A stretch of DNA of 64,000 nt from Lepidonotus clava (GCA_936440205.1 OW387145.1:27469075-27533074); one strand, 5' to 3'. Shown: positions 1 through 11,270, counted from the first letter of the stretch. Numbers and translations are program-made. Notes: a model not told the origin generated them from the sequence alone.

Positions 1-209
1 CGAGCAGCTCAGCTAATGCTGCTGACTTTCTTACTAAAACTCTACTAACTGCTAACTGACTCGCTCCCTACCTTGCAACGCCTTTTATACTGGTTAACAG
101 GTGGCGCTAGGAGCGTAAAATGTCTCTTCTCAGAAGTAGTATTGCTAGGTCTGATCCTTACTAAATTATAAATTATGATAATATATTAAAAGTACTAAGC
201 TATTTGTAC

Positions 210-265
210 ACTCCTATATTTTCCTATATTTAAAAATAAATTACTATATTTCCTATATTTTTCTC
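210..265. repeat. CCTATATTT short repeats, mirrored at 1620-1695
   Basis: CCTATATTT-type words are clustered here and again at about 1620-1695, in the same orientation, on both sides of the two minisatellites. This may mark the ends of one larger repeat unit. The stretch 270-580 between them is pyrimidine-rich single-copy sequence with no gene that I can support. Confidence 0.35.
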
Positions 266-587
266 AGAAAAGTCCGATGTTCCATGTATAATTGCAATAT
301 TTTGAGAAGTCATTCAGAATGATATTACAAAATCTCATGAGAAAGAAAGAATGAGGGGAGAAAAGAAAATAAGAGGGCGAAATCCCATCCCTTCCCCCAT
401 CCCAGCCTTGTGCCTCCCCTCCCAGCCCTCTGCTTCCCCTTCTGGCCCTTTGGCAGTCAGTAACAATGTTTGGCACACGACTAACATCATGAGGTGTAAA
501 AATGAAATTGACACACTCTCAGTGTTTGGCCCTAACCCCTCCTGATCTTTGGTATTTTTGTTGTTTTTTTCTTTCCAGTATAATAAA

Positions 588-867
588 GGTCAGGGTCAGG
601 GGATCCTCAGGGCATAAGGGGAGAGTAAGGGCTGTTAGGTCAGGGTCAGAGGATCCTCAAGGCATAGGGGAGAGTAAGGGCCGCCAGGTCAGGGTCAGGG
701 GATCCTCAGGGCATGAGGGGAAAGTAAGGGCTATCAGGTCAGGGTCAGGGGATCCTCAGGGCATGAGTGGAGAGTTAGGGCCATCAGGTCAGGGTCAGGG
801 GATCGTCAGGGCATGAGCTTGAGGGGAGGGTCAGAGTACCCTCAGGGCAGGAAGGGAGGGTTAGGGC
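588..867. repeat. 50-bp minisatellite, about 5 copies
   Basis: Units start at about 588, 638, 687, 737 and 787 (spacing 49-50 bp). Each contains GGTCAGGGTCAGGGGATCCT followed by CAGGGCAT and a purine-rich AGGGGAGAGTAAGGGC stretch. A decayed sixth copy runs to about 867. Short reading frames across it are by-products of the repeat. Confidence 0.85.
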
Positions 868-881
868 CGACTGGTGAGGAT

Positions 882-1530
882 GTCCCAGATTTTATATTTA
901 AGGGGTTAATTTTTCAAAATGTGTCTGGGGGTGGCCCCCCGGACCCCCTAGTGAATAACTATTTTCAAAAGGAAGAAATAAATCTCAACATTCAGGAATC
1001 GATATCATAGTTGGTTAAGAGTGCCCAAGATTCCATAAAATGGGTGTTATTCTTCTCAGATTATAGATATCTGAATTCACTCAGAGGTCCAAGATTTCAT
1101 ATTTTAGGGGTTAATTTTTCAAAGTTTTCCGGGGTGGCCCCCCCGGACCCCCCAGTGAACAGATATTCTCAAGAGTGGATACAAATCTCAACTTCAAGGA
1201 AGCAATATCATAGTTGGTTAAGACTGCCCAAGATTCCGTAAAATGGGTGTTATTCTTCTCAGATTGTAGATATCTGAGTTCACTCAGAGGGTCCCAGATT
1301 TCATATTTGAGGGGTTAATTTTTCAAAAATTTCCTGGGGGTGGCCCCCCAGACCCCAAAGAATCAGTATCCTATTTGGCTAAAAGTGCCCAAGATTCCTT
1401 ACAATTGGTGCTATTCTTAATCAGATTGTAGATATCTGAGTTCACTCAGAGGGTCCCAGATTTCATATTTGAGGGGTTAATTTTCAAAAATTTCCTAGGG
1501 TTGCCCCCCAGACCCCACAGTAATTTTGAA
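882..1530. repeat. Tandem repeat, about 204-bp unit, 4 copies
   Basis: Copies begin with GTCC(C/A)AGATTT at 882, 1087, 1291 and 1453. The first two steps are 205 and 204 bp; the last is 162 bp, so the third copy is internally deleted. Each copy carries a G/C block, GGGGTGGCCCCCCGGACCCC or a variant, and the phrase AGTGCCCAAGATTCC. It directly follows the 50-bp array. No coding signal. Confidence 0.85.
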
Positions 1531-1759
1531 ATTAGTCTGTAAACTGACCAAAATTAATGCTTATGAAATGGCTGTATCTAATATAATCAAAGAATATCTT
1601 TGAAAAATATCTGTCGAAAACTCCTATATTTACCTATATTTTTGCCCTAAAAACCCCTATATTTTCCTATATTTTTGCTAAAAAATTCCTATATTTTTGC
1701 CGAAGGCCGTTATGACCCCTGGACTGATCAAATCAAAATTAGGCCCCCCATTACATTGA

Positions 1760-2690
1760 AGTCGTAACCCCAGCTGTATCCTTTGTGGTTTTCTCAGAAT
1801 TAATTCCCAAACTTTGAAGATGTTATCCCTAAACTGGTCACATCTCTGGCCTGTCCACCCGGCCAAGGGGTCGGGGTGGCCAACGTCCTTGAGGCGTTGG
1901 TACCACTCGTTGGCATTGGCACACCATGGGTTCGAGTCCCATAGGTGCAGCATGCAGAAAAGAGCATTTGGATGACCCCTGCACGGAATTGTGCCCAAAT
2001 GCTCCACAGGACCACAATGGGAGACCAGACACAATGTTTGAATTGAATCCTGTACAAATAAAATGAACAACAACAAAAAAAAAAAAAAAAAAAAAGGGCT
2101 GGAAATCTTGTTGGATAAAAAACTGATTTTCAATTTTGATATACCTTTGTCTTTGATACTCATTATATCATAAGAAAAGATATCAGTAAATTGTGCCTAT
2201 TTTCTTATTTTTTTAAGGTGTTTTGGATCCAAATTGTGGCACCTTCAGCTAAAATTTTACCAAAATAATTGCATACTTTTCAAGTCTAAATTCTCAAATG
2301 AAAACTAAGAGGCACATTGATAAAACTAATTTTTTCCATATACTACAGGCTATTGCGTTTTCTATGAGATATAGAGTCTCTCCATATATCTGGCCTGGTT
2401 AGCTGGCCGAGGGTTAGAAATCTTATTGGAGAAAAAGCTTATTCTGAAATTTCATATATTTTTGACACTCATCATATCATTAAAATAGTTTACTGCCCTT
2501 ATGGAAACATAATGATTCTATAATTTTCAACTCTAAATTCTTAAATGAAAAATAGAGACACATTCATAGAACCAATTGTTCCATATACTAGAGGCTATGT
2601 TGTTTTCTATAAGATATAGAGTCTATCTGTAGCATTTGTGGTCTTCTTGAAATTAATTCCAAAACTTTGATAACATTACAATTTTCCTCA
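1760..2690. repeat. Degenerate tandem repeat block hosting the SINE
   Basis: Related segments recur. TTTTCAA.TCTAAATTCT occurs at 2277 and 2524 (247 bp apart), followed each time by GAGATATAGAGTCT-like and ATGAAAA.TA phrases. TTTGTGGT...AATTAATTCC...AAACTTTGA occurs at about 1778 and 2637. The TCTGGCCTG...GGCC phrase occurs at 1847 and 2391. Copies are about 75-85% alike by eye. Noncoding. Confidence 0.6.
1867..2095 (+). mobile_element. tRNA-derived SINE with poly(A) tail
   Basis: The head resembles a Leu/Ser-type tRNA: TGGCCAAC...TTGAGGCGTTGG (box A-like) and GGTTCGAGTCC (box B, about 1939-1949). The body ends in an A-rich tail with about 20 consecutive A at 2075-2095. AAGGG lies just before the element and again just after the tail, a probable target duplication. 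The flanks (GGCCAAGGG / GGGCTGGAAATCTT) match an uninterrupted version at about 2400-2425, which acts as an empty-site reference. Confidence 0.75.
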
Positions 2691-3386
2691 ATTTCCTCCA
2701 TTTGCATTGAGTATACACCTTTTGCCCATAAAATGAAATACAGTAGATTACCCGCATAAATAACAGTGGTTCCCAGTATATTTTACAGTTAATTTTTACA
2801 GTGTAGGTGAATGCATAGGCACTGTTATAAAACTTTAAAGACCATACGTCACCATGTCCATTTACATGATATTAGCATTTGAAAAGTTTACCATTGGCTT
2901 CAAATTCAATGGGAACAATCAAATTTTTCCCCATCTAAAAATAAATATTCATAATTTTGACATCAAAAGCTGCAAATGTTTGGATAGGAACAAAGTATAC
3001 ACTATAAGATAAAGAAAACAGGGGGTCACTGTCAAAAATCAAAACTCATTCCTGAAAATACCAAAAATTGACCTTCTAAACACCCATAAATAGCCTATTC
3101 TTGTTTAAGAAACTAACAGTAGATCTAATATATTTTTAGGTAAATGATTGTAAATATTTTGAGTTTATGATGATAAGATCAAATTGTCTTTAAATTTTGA
3201 AGATTTTGAGAAATGAAAAAGTATTAATACCAGGTGGCTTTAATCATTCAGTGTTTTTCCCAAAATGTTGCAATGGTAACCGTTAATAACTTGAAATCCA
3301 GCTTTACAACAGCAAGTTCGCCAGGTGTAATTTGTCTAACAAAACTTAGTTCTCGACATACTTTTAAAAATGCTGCATTACCTTCA

Positions 3387-3620
3387 GGCCGTCCTCAAAA
3401 AAAATTCTGTTTCCGGTCCAGCGGGTGGGGTTTAAAATGATCACCCGGGCGGCCGCGATTTTTTTTTTTTTTTTAATGATTTTTTTTGTTGGTAAGGTTT
3501 TAACGTGGATTTTTTGAAAAACGAAAAAAAAAAGAAAAACGAAAAAAAAATCGTCCCACCCGGCCATAAAATACTCACCCGGCCGGTCCACCGGAAACAG
3601 ATTTTTTTTTTAGGATGGCC
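3387..3620. mobile_element. 234-bp foldback element (MITE) with TCA duplication
   Basis: The left arm begins GGCCGTCCTCAAAAAAAATT and continues CTGTTTCCGGTCCA. The right arm, read on the other strand, begins GGCCATCCTAAAAAAAAAAT and continues CTGTTTCCGGTGGACC. The inverted arms are about 70 bp, with G/C-rich inner parts and A/T runs in the centre. TCA flanks both sides (3384-3386 and 3621-3623). No transposase. Superfamily not assigned. Confidence 0.75.
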
Positions 3621-3811
3621 TCATTATGGTAATTGATATGTTGTAATTGTATGTGCAACCATTCATAAAGCATAAGTCACGTGTTAGGGCAATACATGAA
3701 AACAACTTAATCATCCCCATTTAGTTAATTTTTGAGCTAACCATCTTTTTCAGTTGGCGGAGGAAAAGAGGACATGTCCACTGAAAGCAAATCTGGCAGA
3801 ATAAAAGAAAG

Positions 3812-4798
3812 ATGTGCGACAGGACAGTCATGCATAGAAAAGAATGTGGAAGAGATGAGCGCAGGCGAGATGAGACCCCTCTCTCACATGGCACATACCA
3901 CAGTGCACCGCCCGGTTCACTGCTCCTGGTACCATCAGGTTTTGGTGTCTCACCCAGCACTGGTGAAATTCAGTTACGGCTTGAATCTTTTAGTGCAAAC
4001 ACAGGAGATCTTCTTTATCGAGCCCATGTGCCCTTCATCCGCAGTTCTCAAGGAGTCCAGGGCCCCACTTTACGCCTTCAGACACCACATCAACCACTCC
4101 TGGGGCAGAACGCACCAGGTCCAACCAGCACTCAAGGAGTCCAAGGCCCCACTCTATGCCTTCAGACACCACATCAACCACTCCTGGGGCAGAACGCACC
4201 AGGTCCAACCAGCACTCAAGGAGTCCAAGGCCCCACTCTACGCCTTCAGACACCACATCAACCACTCCTGGGGCAGAACGCACCAGGCTCATCCAGCACT
4301 CAAGGAGTCCAAGGCCCCACTCTATGCCTTCAGACACCACATCAACCACTCCTGGGGCAGAACGCACCAGGTCGAACCAGCACTCAAGGAGTCCAAGGCC
4401 CCACTCTAAGCCTTCAGACACCACATCAACCACCCCTGGGGCAGAACGCACCAGGTCAAACCAGCACTCAAGGAGTCCAAGGCCCCACTCTATGCCTTCA
4501 GACACCACATCAACAACTCCTAGTGCAGAACGCACCAGGTTCTACAATCAATCCTGGAGTCTACACTCTGAATTGGATCCCTCCCTGTTATGAGGTCGTC
4601 AGACAGGACCCTCCCTCACTGCATCAGCCACTAGACCCGCCGAAAAATAGTTCAGAAACTTTGAAACAACTCCTTTCTCGACCCGTCCTTGATTCTTCAT
4701 ATCCAACCGTCAATCATGGAGGTACGACTACTACAATACAAAAAGGTGGGAGAGCCATGTGGACTCCTACAACCCATCAACGTGTATATGCAACACAG
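3812..4798 (+). CDS. Zinc-finger gene exon 1, repeat-bearing
   Basis: The 329-residue frame starts MCDRTVMHRK and enters the repeats at about residue 80. It then leaves into a P/T/Q-rich stretch ending RVYATQ at a GC-type donor (CAG/GCAAGTG, 4796-4805). A second open frame starts earlier, at 3774 (MSTESKSGR...), and closes in the fifth repeat copy at 4409. It is the alternative if the first ATG were used, but it cannot reach exon 2. A start at 3812 is therefore preferred because only that frame connects to the zinc fingers. Confidence 0.5.
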
Positions 4799-7700
4799 GC
4801 AAGTGAAGTTTTACTTTGTTGCATACAGCACGGTAATAGTTAAAATGCCGAATTTCAGAAATGGTGATCCTAGGCCTTGCCCTTGTAGCCTACTAAAATA
4901 AAGCAATAACAAGTAAAAAATAAAATGTGCATATTCTGGGCGCACACCTATTAAAAGGTACACCCTGCGGAAATGTGCGTAGGTGTACCTGAAAATTACT
5001 CAAGAAATATATTACATTGTGTTATGATGTACTCACTGTCAAAAGTAATTGTGTTGTTCAACAGTTCAGGTTTACATCAATACCAAATTTAAGTGTGTTG
5101 GTCTAAAACAATCTTTGGCCCTGATTACATACCTTTGATCTCTTTCATCTTTACTGCCTTACCGTTCGTTTGGGACACTGCGGTATTTGCCAATTACAGA
5201 ACGATATGTACCAGGTACTAATATTTCTTGTTCAATTCTAGGGTTCACCACAGGCGACCCCTATTATCATACAGCCCATCACCTCATCCCGAACACCAAA
5301 TGGACGGAACCTTCAGCCACAGCAGACTTCGACTATTCCTCCAGGGCAGTTCAATGAGAAAACGAGGGGGCAGACAAACCAATCAACAGTTACTCAGCAG
5401 GGGTATGAACAGTAAACTTACGTCAAACAATATTCCCCTTGTTTTAAAAACATTGTGCCGTATGGTGGTTAGGGTTACCCTTTGGTAATGTAATAAATCT
5501 CAATCAAATGTCCGCCCTGCTCCTTAGGCACTATAATTTAGTATAAACCCCAAACTGGGACGAAAATAAGTCAGAAATGCAGGCGGGGTGAAGTTTTAAA
5601 TAGTGCCAAATTCTATAGGGTTCCATTAAAATATTAACTATTTCAGGGTGTTAAACTCATGTTGCGAAGCATTAACCTCTAAATTATCACTACTTATGCA
5701 GTTTATTTTTCCTGCCGTAATTCCCTAATGCTCCAGACAAATTCAGATGTACCCTTGCAACGTTTTCAAACACAGTACTCAGAAACAAACTGAGTATCAA
5801 GAAGGTACCATCATAAAGGAATTGTAAATTAATTGCTAAAATAAGGTACATGAACATCAAAATTAAGGAGGATAGAAGTCGTTTTCAGTTACTTTTTTTT
5901 ATATAACTTAAATTTTCTTAAAATCTGACTATTTAAATGAACTGCGCAGTGCCCCTCGCGTTGAGCGTTGTAAGCGTTGCTTGCTAATCCGTGTTCTCGT
6001 GTTCATTGAATGGTATCAAATTTATTTTTCAGTGAGATGAACGTTCAAGAACCACCTTTTCCGTACAGTGGCCAAGCTGACTCAGAGAGATGTGGCATGT
6101 TAGCCTCACCTCCTGCCACAGCCACACAGCAGCGACCCCTCATCAACCACGTCCGACAAAAAGTCCTTCCAAAGAGACACATTATATTGCACAAACTCCG
6201 GGGTAAGATTGAGAAAAAACTGTATGCTTCTAAACCAACAAATCTTGTCAACTCGAATGTGAGCGCTCCTCAGAGTTGTGTTAGTACAGCGGAAGGTAAT
6301 GTGGAGTTTCCAAAGGTAAGGTGTATAAAAGAAGAACCCTGTCAAGATGACTTTAACTTTTTGGGTGAAAACGACAATACAAATAACCAGGCTGGGTCAG
6401 GATTTGAAAAAGACGAAACTTCGAACAGATCACCAACCAATAGCAACTGGGAAAAGTGCAAAAGCGAGGAACCCAAACAGGAACCCGAATCACCGAAAGA
6501 TAAATATATAAAAGAGGAACCGACGGAGGGTGGTGGGCTTGGATTGTGTGAATGTAAGAATACATCTTTACTTAGTGATCACGGCAAGGAGTTGGGCTTG
6601 TGTAACTGTGGGGACACCTCTACAGTTAGTGATCCAGGAAAGGATATATCTAGTGAGCCCCAACAGGTACTGCGGGTCTGTAGTGTAAAGGAAAACGCAT
6701 CCCCTGAGAACACTCAACGGGTCAGTAAAGAGATTCCCCTAGACATGCCAATCCTACCAACTTTGATCAAAGAAGAACCATCTTTGCTGCAGGAAAGTGC
6801 CCTTTCAGACCTCTACACCAGCCGCACAGGCGATGAGAGCCATGTAGGAAAAAGAAAGCTCTTTGAGGAACTGGATGTGTTAAACACAGCTTTCATTTCG
6901 GATGATACTGATTCGTCAAAGAGTGATGTAACAGAAACGGAGAAACGTTGGCAAAACGGGATAAATCGTAAAACGTCTGTTTTTCAGCAGTCAGAAACGT
7001 TTGATAACGTTTCTGCCTTTAGGACCCCGTCAGTACCCGTCGAGAAAAACGACAAAGCATTACCTAAGAAAAAACAGGGACAGAAAAGAAAACTTTTTCA
7101 AGACATCGATGTGTTCAATACGGCTTTCCTTGCAGACGATATGGGATCGCCATACGATCATCTACTGGGAAAAGAAAAACGTTCAAAAAGAGCGAGGATA
7201 TTCACAGAGAGTTGTGGTTCTCATCCATCAGAAAGTGCTGATAACTTGTCAGAGTTGTCGTCTGTCCAAGAGGAAAAATTTATCGATGATAATCAACATT
7301 GCCGTGAATACACAAAAGCATCTTCAAGAAAAAGTTTATTTCAAGAAACTGATGTGTTTAATACGGCTTTCATTGCCGACGATAATGAAACGATCGATGA
7401 CTATCTCCAAAGAATCGAAAACGGTGGACAAAAAGGAGTAACGACCAAAAGAACTGTCAAAGGGATTAAGAAAGCACCCACAAGTGTTGATACGAAGAAA
7501 GCCAAAGAGTCAAAGATGGTGAAAGAACGAGAGCCTAAGAAAGCATTGCATTATTCGGCCAGTGATTACGATTTCTACTTCTTCTTTGAAACATCTTCAG
7601 AAGATGAACAACCTGCCAAGGAAAAGTCCGACCAACGCGACGAAGATTGGATGCCCGACCCAGAGCCGGAGCCAGAGTTTGTTAATAGATTCAACAAGAA

Positions 7701-8991
7701 AAACAAAAAACAAAACAAAAGAAGTCGTTGGAAAGAAAGTGATTCTGAAAACGAGGGATCAAATGTTGAAAAAAAGCAAGTGTTTGAATGTGATCAGTGT
7801 GAACGTACCTTTGACGACTGCTGGGCGAGTCTGTGTGCACACAGACTACAGGAACACCCCTCAGTAGAAACTAATACATGTGAAATCTGCCATGTTGCCT
7901 GTTGTAATGATGCAGCTCTCACTGAGCATATGAGCGAAGTTCATTCAGTCAATGGTTTCGGGGAGAGGATACTCGATTTCTTTTTCTGCCCTGATTGCGA
8001 TGAGAAACACCCACAGAGCTTGACGTATATTTTCCATCGCGAAGAAAGTCATGAGTGTAGCGTACTATCATGCAACCTCTGCGATTTCACGGCACATCAT
8101 CGTTTTCAGATGAAAACCCATATGCAGAAAGTTCACAGTGAAACCGACTTCATGAAATACAAGGGAAATGTGACATTGACAAAAGTTGCAACTCGAGATA
8201 TCCCTATCACACAATCCATCGTCCCTTACAGCTGCTGTCTTTGTGGGGAGAAACTCAAGAGAGGGGAAGGTATGAAGCACAAACTGGAAAAACATGCTGA
8301 GGAGATGAAACTGGGAATTTACCACTGCGTGGTATGCGAAAAGGTATTCGACAGCCTCCAGGCTATGAACAGCCACTTCCTAACCCATTTCCAGGGCCCG
8401 CGATGCCCATTCTGCCAGACCAAATTCCGCAATTACGGAAAGGACTACAGGGAACACATCAAAATGCAGCATTGTGGCCTGCGACACACATATTGCGACA
8501 AGTGTAACGTGATTCTGACCAGGCAAAAGGGGACCCAGCACTTTAAGTTGGTCCACGAGGACCAGAGGCGCCACCTCTGTAGTGTATGTGGGCGGCGCTT
8601 CAAGTCGCGACATGCCTACAAGGTGCACAACCTCATCCACACCGGAGAGAAGCCCATCCACTGTGGCCTCTGCTCGTACCGGTGTCGACAGAGAACCGCG
8701 CTGAACTGGCACATGAGGAAAACACACTCCGACCACGAGCATAAAAAGACAACATCAGATGAAAACTCCAACCAGAAGCATTGGGGTTACAAAGGCCGGC
8801 CACCGGGGAAAGCCCACACCAAGAAGAACTCCAATGTAAAGGTCCAGGAACTGAAGAGTCCAGAAAAACAGGCAGTTTTGATAGAAAGGCAGCAGAATGC
8901 TTGCAAAAGGCGCCGCCCAGGGAGGCCAAAGGGAAAATCTCGAATGAACAATGGGTCCAAGAACAAAAATGACAAAGAGGAGGATGATTAA
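3812..8991 (+). CDS. C2H2 zinc-finger protein with N-terminal 28-residue repeats (3 coding exons)
   Basis: Three exons join in phase: 3812-4798, 5242-5411 and 6033-8991, giving 1371 residues. Exon 1 to 2 is phase 0 through a GC donor (CAG/GCAAGT); exon 2 to 3 splits a codon as CA/T (CA/GTAAAC donor, TTTTCAG acceptor). Known family role: C2H2 arrays bind DNA in the nucleus, and IKEEP matches the SUMO consensus. Visible order: 28-residue repeats at about 80-247, a Ser/Pro/Gln/Thr-rich exon 2, three IKEEP motifs, three LF..(L/I/T)DV.NTAF..DD motifs, acidic/basic linker, ten C2H2 fingers at about 972-1285, and two GRP-core AT-hook-like motifs before the stop. The start is the first ATG of its frame in exon 1 after a stop at 3782; an acceptor (TTTTTCAG) at 3753 implies an upstream 5'UTR exon. 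The product is inferred to be a transcription regulator. I recognise no specific orthologue. The exon 3 call is strong; the joining is moderate. Confidence 0.65.
4049..4552 (+). repeat. 84-bp coding minisatellite, 6 copies
   Basis: CAAGGAGTCC recurs at 4049, 4133, 4217, 4301, 4385 and 4469, exactly every 84 bp, with only a few substitutions per copy. Because 84 is 3 x 28, the frame is preserved: each unit gives QGVQGPTL...PHQPLLGQNAPG. The last copy is more diverged (TCCTAGTGCAG). No copy has an indel, which fits recent expansion or selection to keep the frame. Confidence 0.95.
5242..5411 (+). CDS. Zinc-finger gene exon 2
   Basis: The acceptor is TTCAATTCTAG at 5241 and the donor is CA/GTAAACTTAC at 5412. 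In phase 0 from exon 1 it reads GSPQATPIIIQPITSS and on to TVTQQGYE, a Gln/Thr/Pro/Ser-rich segment typical of activation-type low-complexity regions. Exon 3 supplies the last base of the split codon. The alternative frames meet stops (for example ...SSRAVQ stop), so this phase is favoured. Confidence 0.6.
6033..8991 (+). CDS. Zinc-finger gene exon 3: SUMO motifs, triple acidic motif, ten C2H2 fingers, AT hooks
   Basis: The open frame extends from 6010, but TTTATTTTTCAG at 6021-6032 is a good acceptor, so coding probably starts at 6033. IKEEP occurs at 6325, 6508 and 6766. The motif K/R-rich + LF..(L/I/T)DV(L/F)NTAF(I/L)(S/A)DD occurs at about 6850, 7084 and 7327, roughly 80 residues apart. 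Fingers run from CDQCERTF (7789) to CGLCSYRC...HMRKTH (about 8730). Several are irregular (for example CCLCGEKLKRG and CPDCDEKHPQ with long H spacing). Then follow YKGRPPGK and RRPGRPKGK, AT-hook-like, and a Lys/Asn-rich end. If a separate promoter were used, ATG at 6037 or 6010 could start a shorter form. Confidence 0.92.
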
Positions 8992-11270
8992 ACAAGGCAA
9001 TTCACAAACTTCTTACTTCGAAAATTGATAAGAAGCTTTTAAGAAAATCCAAAGCGTAGGCCGGGACATGTCACATGCCATTCTAAGCTTGTAAATGAAA
9101 ATTATATTGGCTGATATTTCTTAAATAGCATGACCAACTTCCAACATTTGCTATATCGTTCCAAGTAATCATTTTAGAATGTCAAGGCTCATGGCATTGA
9201 CACAGTTTCTGATACATAATGTTGATGATCTCACAAGAATCCTCACAAACTGGTTACCCGTCAAGGAAAGATTCCAAAGTTTTTGTTATGTGGAATCTTG
9301 TTTGAAGACTAGGCTAAAACAACTAAAATGTTATCACACATGAAACGACTTGAGGTGGTTTCGACTTTGCATTTTGATATATATTCATGAATATCAACTT
9401 GAAAACATCTGGGAGCATAGAGCATAATCCCTGACACCTCGAAATCGTTTATTCATTGTGCTGTTTAACTGCATATCTACGCAAATGCTGTTGTTGAAAA
9501 TTAGTATTTGCTTGTCTGCCTATCATATGTATGTTAACCTAAGTATAACGTATTAACTTTTCTTTTACATATTAGAAAATAGATTCAAGCCATTTTCATC
9601 AGTTCTAGTTAGCATCCTTGATCTAAGTATGTCTAGGTTTCTTTAGATGAAAAGTGATGTTTTGCACCTTTGCAAATAGGGTTATTAAAGGACGTAATTC
9701 TCTGTTTACCCAAATCTTTGGTAGAAGCTATTGTGTACGTAGTTCGATGTATGATTAATACTTTATCAAGGCAACATTAGACGTAGAGATCGCTTTGGTC
9801 GCCAAATTAAAAGTAAGATTCACGGGAAAATTGTATTTCTGTTGAAAAGTGATTAGGGAATAGACGTAAAATTCTAAGGAATTGATAAAAAAATAGTATT
9901 GCCAATTTAAAATGTGGATACAGTTACCACACAATCATATCTTACATATTTTGCTCCTTTGGGCAAGCAATATGATCTTTTGTAAGTCCTACCAAGATAG
10001 TGTTTATGTATTTTTCTGTATGTTACACATATGCATGCTGGTATTCCACGCCATGGGACCAAGTCATGAAGTTTTGTCAAAATTGCAAGATTGTTTAGAA
10101 AGTTGATTTATGACGAAGATAAGTAATACGTAGTAAACATGAATGCTGTGTTTTGATGTTTTGAAAAATGTTTTGGGAGAATAGATATCACCTAATATCA
10201 TCCGATTCCTGTGCATGGCCGATATTTAAAAACACATAATATGAAATATATAAAAGAGTTACGAAGTAATTTAAAAAGGACAAATAGAGTGTGCATGTTA
10301 CTTTATCTGAGTCAAAATATTAAACAAATGAAAAATGCAAGTGAAACTTACTATCGGTTCAGTTATTTTGTTGTAATTGTAACTGAGAACAATATATTGA
10401 CACTCATATTCATATGCAATGAAAATGATTTTCTCCTTTTAATTAAGCGACCAATATTGACTATCCTTAATTGACCATGCTGCAGTTTTGTCTATTCTGA
10501 ACCTTTGTTATTGTTAGGAAAACAAACATTGTTAATGTATTTTGATAAGTACCTCAGTATTCTAACAATGTATATAAAGGTGGAAATAAGAGTAATAAGG
10601 AAACGTGCATTTTACGCATGGATGGAGGTGGTATATCATATCTATCATTTTGGAAATCTGGTGATTGAGTTACGTTGTATAGAACTATGAACAATCGAAA
10701 AAATATGGATCCCGTAAATATGTGCATCGAAGGATGTAAGTTTTCAGATGGAATGTGAATCCACTCACAAATCAGAATTTAAAACTATGACTTCTTTTAC
10801 ATAATTTTATGATCCATTCAGGTTTTCTTAACCCACTTTTGGTAGACTTTCTTGGAATTGATGTCACAGTGATTTACAAACTTGGTACGCCCTGTCACTT
10901 ATTGCGCATCCATTGTTATATAATTTTCAAATTATTCAAATGATTCTTCCGTTTTTATATCATTTATCTACCTACCTTGATTTTAGTATTATAGTATGCG
11001 TAGTATTGTACTGTTTAAAAACATTATATACTTTATTTCTATTAGAAAACGATGTGTTGGGGAGAAGTATTACATACATTTTGTACAATAGATACTTGTT
11101 ATCTAGTCAAGTTCTTTTGCTAGTATAAAGAGTGACAAACAATGATAATGGTTTAGATATTTTGGGTTTGTAACAATACTTGTTAGAGACATATATTACA
11201 TGCATTTCATATGCTATATGAATATTACATTCATGTTACTGTAGAAAATAAAATTTATGAGAAATACCAC
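8992..11270 (+). other. Zinc-finger gene 3' UTR and downstream AT-rich DNA
   Basis: There is no further coding signal after the stop. The first AATAAA that I would rate as the end signal is at 11247-11252, which would make a 3' UTR of about 2.2 kb. Short reading frames inside are AT-rich chance frames. Confidence 0.4.
11247..11252 (+). terminator. Candidate poly(A) signal AATAAA, zinc-finger gene
   Basis: AATAAA lies in an AT-rich context with TTGTGATACTACTG downstream. It is placed by sequence only; no transcript evidence. Confidence 0.35.

Noticed and set aside
1678-2163. 161-residue minus frame
   Set aside because: It crosses the SINE and its poly(A) tail (a poly-Phe run), so it is not a gene.
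4035-4535. 166-residue minus-strand frame of VRSAPGVVDVVSEG repeats
   Set aside because: It is the complement of the 84-bp repeat; no splice or start context supports it.
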